Shown here: one piece after another, positions 1-5,240 of the stretch
Numbering within the stretch: position 1 is the first letter of the stretch
How the letters are laid out: every line of letters begins with the position of its first letter
The notes under the pieces: generated by a model
Told to the model about the DNA's origin: nothing
Database searches by the model: none
What the model saw: the letters and a program-made list of their open reading frames with translations, nothing else
Translations under genes and position numbers: made by a program
NCBI GenBank assembly: GCA_017508315.1
Contig: JAFVZE010000051.1
Location: 1 to 5,240 of the forward strand
DNA length: 5,240 bases
Source of the DNA: Kiritimatiellia bacterium
Lineage (GTDB): Bacteria; Verrucomicrobiota; Kiritimatiellia; RFP12; UBA1067
Direction: 5' to 3'

Positions 1-1
1 C

Positions 2-2008
2 ACGGGGCCTGTCGAAGATTGGTCGAAATACGATTATCTGGTGCTCGATTTCATCAACAATTCCTTCGCTTCGCCGGAGGATTCGCTCTGGATCACCGCC
101 TGTTCGGCCGCCAGGCCGGATTCCCGCCGTACGGTGCCGTGTCATTATCCGGTTTCTTTCTCCACCAACCGCTACTGGATGCCGCTTTCGGATTGGGACG
201 CCGCCGCGCGTTCGAAGATCTCCGGACTTTCGATATGCCGCAAAAAGATTTCTCCTGACAACCTTGTTCCGGGAAGGGTGCAACTCCTTGCCAGAGGAGA
301 AGTTCCCGCGGATGCCGGCTGGACGGATGAGGATATGCGCGAGGTCGTCCGGTCCAACCTGATGTTCCGCGCCGGGTCGGAGGCGCGGCGCCGGGTCGCG
401 CTGGCGGGATTCCGCAGAGATTGCCGGGCGGCGGGACAGGATGTGCGCCGGTGCGTCGGCGAGGCGCGTTCGTCCGAGCAGGTGCGTCCGCGCTCCGCGT
501 TTTCGGCGCGCCCGGCGCGGCGTTTCTCGATACGGATGGCGCGTAACGAATACGAGAGTTTTCAGGTGCTCGTGCTGCCGGCCGAAGATGAAAAGAGGGT
601 CCGCGTGAGGGTTTCCGATCTGCGTTGCGGAAATCATCGCTTCCCGGCATCCGATATTTCGGTTTCGGTCATGGGGTATGTGGAGACGAAGAGTTTTCCT
701 CCGAACAAGGTGATGGGGGCGGGCGGCCGGGAGGAGTTTCCGGAGATGGGATGGTATCCCGACCCGATTCTCGACGGCTGCGATTCCTGTCCGGTCGCGA
801 AAGACGATGTGCAGAGTTTCTGGGTGCGGGTTTACTGTTCCGCCGATCGGAAACCCGGGCGGTATGAAGGTTCGGTTACGGTCGATTTCGGAGACGAGAC
901 GCGGAATTTTCCGCTGACCGTCCGGGTGAACGCCTTCACGCTGCCGCGGCATCCGCCATGCCGGCTGGCGGTTTCGTTCCGGCCGTGTTTCAGCCCTCCG
1001 ATCGGATCGGATCCGGAATACGTGAAAATGTGCAACTGGAAAAAATGGAATCCTCTGCGCTGGGCGGATGGCGCTCCGCTCGGGTACGCCCATCGCAGAA
1101 GGGACGACTGGGTGCGTTTTCTCGCCGGTTATTCAATCACCTACGACAGCCTGTACCACTGCGAGACCAATCTGCCGTGGGAGGTTTTTTCGGAATTGAA
1201 ACGCGAGGGGCGGCTCGGTTTTTTCAATCTCGGCGTATGGGGGGAGAATCCGCGTTTCAAGGATTTGTTCATGCGGACGATTTCGGCGAACTATGCGGAG
1301 GCGGAGAAACGCGGTCTGCTCGCCCATGCCTACATCTACGGCTTTGACGAAACTCCCAAAAGCCGGTTCGGGGCGATTTCCAATGCGATAGCCGAAATCA
1401 AGGCTGCGTTTCCGAAGGTTCCCTTTTTGACGACGGCGTTCGATCCGAGCCTTGGACTCGACGAACCGGCGCTCGGCGCGATCGACTGGTTTACGCCTTC
1501 GATAACGACCAACTGCTATGATCTGCCACGGGTGAAGGCGTCGCGGGAGGCCGGACACAAGGTATGGTGGTATACGTGCTGCTTCCCGCACGCTCCGTAT
1601 CCGCAGCTGTTTCTCGATGCTCCGCCGGTGGAGACGCGGCTTCTGCTCGGTGCGATGGCGGCTAAGTTCAGACCGGACGGTTTTCTGTACTACCAAAGCG
1701 CCATCTGGAATACCGACAGCGTAATTTCGCAGGGACCTTTCACTTCGTGGCCTGCCGACTCCTACTATTGCTATCACGGCGACGGCAGTCTCACCAGAGT
1801 GGGGAAAGACGGCCGACCGCTCGCCACCCAGCGTCTTGAAAACTTCCGCGACGGGCTTGAAGATCTATGGTACGTCCGGCTTCTGCGGCGGCGCAAGGCG
1901 GAGATTCCGGTCCCGGAGGAACTGGTGCGTTCGACGGCGGATTTTTCGCGCGACGCATCTCTGCTTGAACGCTGGCGCGACGCGATGGCCGACCGGCTGG
2001 ATTTTTGA
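2..2008 (+). CDS. GH123/DUF4091-family glycoside hydrolase-like protein, 5' end outside window
   Basis: Probable glycosidase, 668 codons visible, ending at TGA 2006-2008. The frame has no stop back to base 2, and residues before the GTG at 41 (DWSKYDYLVLDF) continue a beta-strand pattern, so the true start lies upstream. Visible order, counted from base 2: about residues 1-105, a carbohydrate-binding-like beta module; 105-175, an Arg-rich linker; about 180-320, a beta-sandwich with the family pattern RNEYESFQVLV, then GWYPDPIL, FWVRV and PGRYEG; about 320-625, a TIM-barrel-like region with YGFDET at 1337-1354, VWWYTC and DGFLYY; and a C-terminal RDGLEDLWY helix near 1847. In GH123 beta-N-acetylgalactosaminidases (Pfam formerly DUF4091) an adjacent Asp-Glu pair drives substrate-assisted catalysis; D449-E450 (bases 1346-1351) fits. 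Substrate specificity is inferred only; many DUF4091 proteins are uncharacterised. Export cannot be judged without the N-terminus. It is the first visible member of the likely operon. Confidence 0.85.
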   Translation, partial: TGPVEDWSKYDYLVLDFINNSFASPEDSLWITACSAARPDSRRTVPCHYPVSFSTNRYWMPLSDWDAAARSKISGLSICRKKISPDNLVPGRVQLLARGEVPADAGWTDEDMREVVRSNLMFRAGSEARRRVALAGFRRDCRAAGQDVRRCVGEARSSEQVRPRSAFSARPARRFSIRMARNEYESFQVLVLPAEDEKRVRVRVSDLRCGNHRFPASDISVSVMGYVETKSFPPNKVMGAGGREEFPEMGWYPDPILDGCDSCPVAKDDVQSFWVRVYCSADRKPGRYEGSVTVDFGDETRNFPLTVRVNAFTLPRHPPCRLAVSFRPCFSPPIGSDPEYVKMCNWKKWNPLRWADGAPLGYAHRRRDDWVRFLAGYSITYDSLYHCETNLPWEVFSELKREGRLGFFNLGVWGENPRFKDLFMRTISANYAEAEKRGLLAHAYIYGFDETPKSRFGAISNAIAEIKAAFPKVPFLTTAFDPSLGLDEPALGAIDWFTPSITTNCYDLPRVKASREAGHKVWWYTCCFPHAPYPQLFLDAPPVETRLLLGAMAAKFRPDGFLYYQSAIWNTDSVISQGPFTSWPADSYYCYHGDGSLTRVGKDGRPLATQRLENFRDGLEDLWYVRLLRRRKAEIPVPEELVRSTADFSRDASLLERWRDAMADRLDF

Positions 2009-2030
2009 TACAATACGTCCGCAAGAAAGA

Positions 2031-2036
2031 AAGGAG
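2031..2036 (+). promoter_or_regulatory. Ribosome binding site of the 2042 gene
   Basis: AAGGAG lies 5 nt before the ATG at 2042, inside a purine-rich stretch that starts near 2023. It decides the start: the next in-frame ATG, at 2072, has no Shine-Dalgarno-like sequence in front of it. Translation therefore begins upstream of the G11 tract, so the tract is inside the coding sequence and not in a leader. Confidence 0.8.
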
Positions 2037-2041
2037 TTGTC

Positions 2042-3727
2042 ATGTCGTATTCCGTTAATTGCGTAAAAACAATGAATTTTACAGGGGGGGGGGGTAAGTT
2101 ATCCCTTTTCTTGACGGCAGGTTTCCTTGCTTTGACTTTGTCCGCCGCCGAAGTGGTCTGGAAAGGCGGCGGCGAAACGGCGGCGTGGAGCGACGGCTCG
2201 AACTGGGAGGGCGGGACCGCGCCGAAAGAAGGAGACACGGCGGTAATACCTCAAGGTAAAGTCGCTCTTTGGACTCAAAGCGACGCAGGTTTCATAAATG
2301 CTCTTGCCGGCATAAAACTTAATGGCGAGATGGAAGTGTCGGGTATGACGGCGGCTACCACGCTTACGGTCCCGCTTTCCGGCAACGGCATATTCCGCGG
2401 CTTGAACGGCGGTGAAAAGGCTGCATCAATAAGTTCCGGGACTTATTATTATCTTTCCCTCAATAACGACAATAGGGATTTTACCGGAACTTTCGCTTTC
2501 ACCAATTGCGGAGTATGCGCAAAAAACAATCTGGCGTTCGGCGGTGCGGATAATCGTTGTACGCTTATCTGGAACAGCGGCGAAAGCTCCAATCATCGGC
2601 GATTGTACCTGATGGCGAGCGGGCATTACAATGCGAATATGTTTCTTTCTCAGCCCGGGTACGATAGAGGCATGATTTTTGCGACGTGCGACTCGGCAAC
2701 ATATTTGGATGGTGATATCGACTTGACGGGACCGGCGCAGTTTCATGCCAATACATCCAACAAGGGGCTTTTTTTGCGTGGAAAACTTACCAACTCGGGG
2801 AAAGGCGCCTACAAGTTTTTCCCCAACGTGCATTTGGAAGGAGAGGTGAATCTTACGTGGAGCAACAATAGCCAATACGGCGGCGGATTCTATCTCGGCG
2901 GCGGTAACGGCAATATAAAGAATATGGGCCATCTGTATGCCGACGGAAACGGTATTCTTTTTTCCGCCGCAAATGTTATTGGCGGCACTAAACCCGGCGA
3001 TATGTGTTACTGGTTGCAGGGCAATGGTCAGGTTCTGCGCCTTTATCTTAACGGGTATGACCAGAATTGGTACTGTACGCCGCAAAACGGTAAAGGTTTT
3101 GTCGTGAGCAGCACAAAACCCGCCACTTTTCGCTTGCTCAATTTCAAAGGGGCTGATAAAACTTTAAGCGCGGCGAACATGTTGAGGGAATACGTCTCGT
3201 TCGATGTCTGCGCGACGAATGCCAGCAACGGCAAGTACACGACGACTGTGAAGAATACGCACTGCACGACGGCGGGCGGACTTTTGTGCGGTGCCGGAAC
3301 GTTTGTCGTTGGAGACAGCGCAGCCGTCGTTTCTTCGACTTCCTTCTCAAATCTGACCTCGCTTGTCACCTATGACGAAGGCTCCATGAAAATTTACCGG
3401 ACGGATATCAATCCGGAGAACGGAATAACTAATCTTTCCGTGCTTGGAACTTCCAGTCTGACGCTCGGCGGAGATATTTCGCTGGAGACGGTTCGGGCGG
3501 ACATCAGCGCAACGGCAATGCTCTCGATCGCTGCCGGTTCGGTCGTAAAGGTCTCCAAGCGCACATACTTGGATGGAGAAGAGCTTGCAAAGGGGATATA
3601 CGGAAAGGTCGGCGGCACTTACCCGGACGGTACGTCGATACCGCTTTCCCGTCAACTTTCCTGTCTCACCGGCGATGGCTATTTAGATACGAACGGACGC
3701 CGCGGGCTGGTGATATTGTTCCGTTGA
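2042..3727 (+). CDS. Exported beta-rich protein of unknown function with in-frame G11 tract
   Basis: Complete 561-residue protein; I recognise the architecture but not a function. The start at 2042 is set by AAGGAG 5 nt upstream. The N-terminus is unusual: a polar 14-residue stretch, then four Gly (15-18) encoded by a G11 run, then K19 and a hydrophobic core (LSLFLTAGFLALTLSAA) with likely signal peptidase I cleavage after A36. The mature protein opens with VVWKGG, W49 and SNWEGG..PKEGDTAVI, the W...NW..G..P..GD.A.I pattern seen at the start of autotransporter-associated-beta-strand and beta-helix-like secreted proteins of PVC bacteria. The middle is rich in Gly, Asn, Ser and Thr with alternating hydrophobics, typical of a beta-solenoid. 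The end (about 494-561) contains YLDGEELAKGIYG and LTGDGYLDTNG, resembling closing modules of such proteins, and finishes GLVILFR. No catalytic motif, lipobox or outer-membrane barrel was seen. Ten Cys occur in the mature part. The middle of the gene is more AT-rich than its neighbours. Likely cotranscribed with both flanking genes; an adhesin, glycan-binding or structural surface role is inference. Confidence 0.88.
   Translation: MSYSVNCVKTMNFTGGGGKLSLFLTAGFLALTLSAAEVVWKGGGETAAWSDGSNWEGGTAPKEGDTAVIPQGKVALWTQSDAGFINALAGIKLNGEMEVSGMTAATTLTVPLSGNGIFRGLNGGEKAASISSGTYYYLSLNNDNRDFTGTFAFTNCGVCAKNNLAFGGADNRCTLIWNSGESSNHRRLYLMASGHYNANMFLSQPGYDRGMIFATCDSATYLDGDIDLTGPAQFHANTSNKGLFLRGKLTNSGKGAYKFFPNVHLEGEVNLTWSNNSQYGGGFYLGGGNGNIKNMGHLYADGNGILFSAANVIGGTKPGDMCYWLQGNGQVLRLYLNGYDQNWYCTPQNGKGFVVSSTKPATFRLLNFKGADKTLSAANMLREYVSFDVCATNASNGKYTTTVKNTHCTTAGGLLCGAGTFVVGDSAAVVSSTSFSNLTSLVTYDEGSMKIYRTDINPENGITNLSVLGTSSLTLGGDISLETVRADISATAMLSIAAGSVVKVSKRTYLDGEELAKGIYGKVGGTYPDGTSIPLSRQLSCLTGDGYLDTNGRRGLVILFR
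2084..2094 (+). repeat. Homopolymeric G11 tract, candidate phase-variation switch
   Basis: Eleven consecutive G, flanked by ACA and TAAGTT, fill codons 15-17 and two bases of codon 18 of the 2042 gene. It is the longest homopolymer I see in the window; the next is a T7 at 2769-2775. With 11 G the long frame is open. With 12 G the TAA at 2095-2097 comes into frame, giving an 18-residue product; with 10 G the TGA at 2112-2114 comes into frame, giving 23 residues. Long G tracts of this kind mediate slipped-strand on/off switching of surface genes in Neisseria, Campylobacter and Helicobacter. Whether it switches here is inference; assembly error in tract length cannot be excluded. Confidence 0.75.
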
Positions 3728-3735
3728 TCAGATAC

Positions 3736-3743
3736 GGGGAAGG
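3736..3743 (+). promoter_or_regulatory. Ribosome binding site of the 3747 gene
   Basis: GGGGAAGG lies 3 nt before the ATG at 3747 and 6 nt before the second ATG at 3750. The two tandem ATG codons are in the same frame, so the protein differs by one Met at most; the spacing slightly favours 3750. It sits entirely within the 19-nt gap after the stop of the preceding gene, consistent with translation from a shared transcript. Confidence 0.6.
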
Positions 3744-3746
3744 TGT

Positions 3747-5240
3747 ATGATGAAAAGAAATCGCTTTGCGACCAACTTATTGGCGGCGGTTGCGTTCATA
3801 TCCGCTGCGGTTTCATCCGTCTTCGGAGAACCGGCATTGTACGATGTGCCGTTCGCCGTGCGTGCGCCCGTGATCGACGGCGTCGCTTCCGCGGGTGAAT
3901 GGGACGGGGCGCTCAGGATAATCGGGGCGGGAAAACCTGTCGATGCGCGGTACGCCGAGATCGCGTTCGCGTGGGATGCGGAGAACCTTTACGTCTGCGC
4001 CCGCAGCGAGACCGCTCCGCGCGGACGGCTCGCGACTTCGGCCGGCAGTCTGCCGGGAACCTCCCGCATCGTCATGGACGATTCCGTCGAACTTTGGTTC
4101 GATCCGCCGAAAGAGCTGCGCAACGCCGATGAAACGAAGCGTTTCGGATATTTTCAGATGATCGTCAACCACAAAGGCGATGTCTACGGCTGCCACCACA
4201 GTCCGGGTTACGGGCTGCCGGCGCGGGACTGGAAGCTTGATTCAATAAAACGGAAATGGGCGATCACCAACGATGTCTGGACGCTGGAAATGGCAATTCC
4301 CGCCAAGGCGTTCGGGCTTAAGGCCTTCGAACCATTGACCATGCCGCTTCTTTCCGTGCGCAATTTCCGTCTGCAGAACGGACGGCAAGCTCCGTTTTTG
4401 CAGCCCGGAGGCGGTTTTATGGATGCGGCGAACTATCCTAAGATGCATCTTGCGCGCTCGGCGACGGGACGTACGATCGACCGCCGCGAAAAAGGCGCCG
4501 CGCCGTTCGTCTGGGCCACGCCGGAGGCCAACATCGCTGCCGAGGGCGGCGGCAAAGCCGGCGTCGTCAAGGGAGTGGTCATTCCGGTGCCGGGGGCGAT
4601 CGTGATGCGCACGAAAACGAACGGGAAACTGCCGCCGAAAAAGTGGCGCCGCTATTTCTCGAGCGCGTTCCGTTCGTCCGGGTATCTCGGTTTTCAGGAG
4701 GATACGATGAACGGTCGGGCGATGATTTTCTTTGCGCACCATTTCAAAGGCGCGCCCGCCGTCAACAGGCGCCTGCGCTGTCCGACGGACGGGCGGGAAA
4801 GCGTTGTCGCCGTCAATTTCGAGCCCAGGAAGGTGACTTATTACCTGAACGGCGTCAAACAGGGCGAGACGGACCTGCCGATGGATCTTTCGTCGGCGGC
4901 GCTCGGCGATCTTACGATCGGCGGCGCGGACGGACTTGACGTCAAGTCGTGGACTCTTTACCGGCGCAAGCTTACGGACGGCGAGATCAAAGCGTTTTCG
5001 CAGGGGGATACGCCGGTTTCCGGTACGCTTGCGTGGTATCCGTCGATCAATTCGATAGTCGTGGACGTGACGTGCAACGGTACGGTTCTCGCCTGTCCGT
5101 CGCTCGCCTGGAGCGTGCTGCCGCGCGGCGAGGCGGACGCGACGCCGCTTGCAAAGGGCGAACTGCCGCTCGCCGGAGGGTTCGGCGATGGCGCTTTGAC
5201 CCTCGTGCGCAAACGCCTTCCGCTCGGGCGCGAACTGCCG
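3747..5240 (+). CDS. Exported CBM9-like plus LamG-like domain protein, 3' end outside window
   Basis: 498 codons from ATG 3747 (or 3750) without a stop, running off the right edge. Residues 3-6 are KRNR, followed by a hydrophobic stretch (about 7-26) and a plausible signal peptidase site at VFG|EP (after G27). About residues 38-207 resemble CBM9-like sugar-binding domains of secreted bacterial proteins: an opening VIDGVASAGEWDGA, then YAEIAFAWDAENLYVCAR, DDSVELWFDPP, FGYFQMIVN and the closing VWTLEMAIPAKAFG (W178). About 277-417 look like a LamG/concanavalin A-like jelly roll: FSSAFRSSGYLGF, VTYYLNGVKQGETDLP, LTIGGADGLDVKSWTLYRRKLTDGEI. From about 425 an Ig-like beta domain starts and is cut by the window edge. 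In related multidomain proteins a catalytic domain may follow, but none is visible here. The role is inferred as extracellular glycan binding or processing, next to the GH123-like gene and downstream of the possibly phase-variable gene by 19 nt. Codon use is GC-rich, like the first gene. Confidence 0.85.
   Translation, partial: MMKRNRFATNLLAAVAFISAAVSSVFGEPALYDVPFAVRAPVIDGVASAGEWDGALRIIGAGKPVDARYAEIAFAWDAENLYVCARSETAPRGRLATSAGSLPGTSRIVMDDSVELWFDPPKELRNADETKRFGYFQMIVNHKGDVYGCHHSPGYGLPARDWKLDSIKRKWAITNDVWTLEMAIPAKAFGLKAFEPLTMPLLSVRNFRLQNGRQAPFLQPGGGFMDAANYPKMHLARSATGRTIDRREKGAAPFVWATPEANIAAEGGGKAGVVKGVVIPVPGAIVMRTKTNGKLPPKKWRRYFSSAFRSSGYLGFQEDTMNGRAMIFFAHHFKGAPAVNRRLRCPTDGRESVVAVNFEPRKVTYYLNGVKQGETDLPMDLSSAALGDLTIGGADGLDVKSWTLYRRKLTDGEIKAFSQGDTPVSGTLAWYPSINSIVVDVTCNGTVLACPSLAWSVLPRGEADATPLAKGELPLAGGFGDGALTLVRKRLPLGRELP

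Noticed and set aside
41..43. GTG at 41 as the start of the first gene
   Set aside because: The frame is open to base 2 and the preceding residues belong to the same strand-forming segment; no ribosome binding site precedes it.
999..1016. GATCGGATCGGATCCGG short tandem-like stretch
   Set aside because: Only about three imperfect GATCGG units inside coding sequence for a plausible protein segment; chance is sufficient.
1133..1777. 214-codon open frame on the minus strand inside the GH123-like gene
   Set aside because: Arg-rich, low-complexity translation typical of the antisense of a GC-rich gene; the + strand carries the clear family motifs.
2009..2041. Terminator or promoter between genes 1 and 2
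   Set aside because: The 33-nt gap has no inverted repeat with a T run and no convincing -35/-10 pair; it holds mainly the ribosome binding site.
1774..2238. Minus-strand open frame spanning the junction of genes 1 and 2
   Set aside because: It crosses two well-supported + strand genes and reads the G tract as a Pro run; no start signal or domain supports it.
2769..2775. T7 run in the second gene as another slippage site
   Set aside because: Seven T is within the ordinary range for an AT-richer stretch and several T6 runs occur nearby, so it does not stand out like the G11.
2426..3085. 219-codon open frame on the minus strand inside the second gene
   Set aside because: It lies wholly antisense to a gene with a signal peptide, ribosome binding site and family-like sequence; its translation shows no recognisable domain.
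2042..3727. Classical type V autotransporter
   Set aside because: The 561-residue protein has beta-solenoid-like sequence but no C-terminal outer-membrane barrel of about 250-300 residues with the usual terminal aromatic residue.

Overview
The window reads as part of one rightward gene cluster encoding large secreted or surface carbohydrate-active proteins. It most likely comes from a high-GC Lentisphaerota/Verrucomicrobiota-type (PVC group) bacterium, for example a Victivallis-like gut organism. That placement is inferred from the protein types: a GH123/DUF4091-like glycosidase, a beta-rich 'NW..G..P..GD' secreted protein with a short glycine/leucine-rich C-terminal tail, and a CBM9-like plus LamG-like protein. 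No rRNA or other phylogenetic marker is present, so it stays an inference.

Layout: (1) 2-2008, the 3' part of a GH123/DUF4091-family glycoside hydrolase-like gene. Its reading frame is open through the left edge, so its real start is outside the window. (2) 2042-3727, a complete 561-codon gene for an exported beta-rich protein with no recognised enzymatic domain. (3) 3747 to the right edge, the 5' part (498 codons, no stop reached) of an exported protein with an N-terminal CBM9-like domain and a central LamG-like domain. All three lie on the + strand, separated by 33 and 19 nt, with purine-rich ribosome binding sites in front of genes 2 and 3 and no visible terminator between them. An operon is the simplest reading. 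There are no RNA genes, insertion sequences, CRISPR arrays or gene-free stretches over 300 bases.

The most interesting signal is an uninterrupted run of 11 G at 2084-2094, inside codons 15-18 of gene 2. It sits between the start codon and the hydrophobic core of the signal peptide. As written, the run keeps the 561-codon frame open. One G more brings a TAA into frame immediately after the tract, and one G fewer brings a TGA into frame after 23 codons. This is the architecture of a phase-variable (contingency) locus switching an exported protein on and off by slipped-strand mispairing, possibly with a polar effect on gene 3. Homopolymer sequencing error is the main alternative.

Together the genes suggest an extracellular or periplasmic glycan-processing cluster: a candidate hexosaminidase-type enzyme, a glycan-binding protein, and between them a possibly switchable surface protein of unknown function.
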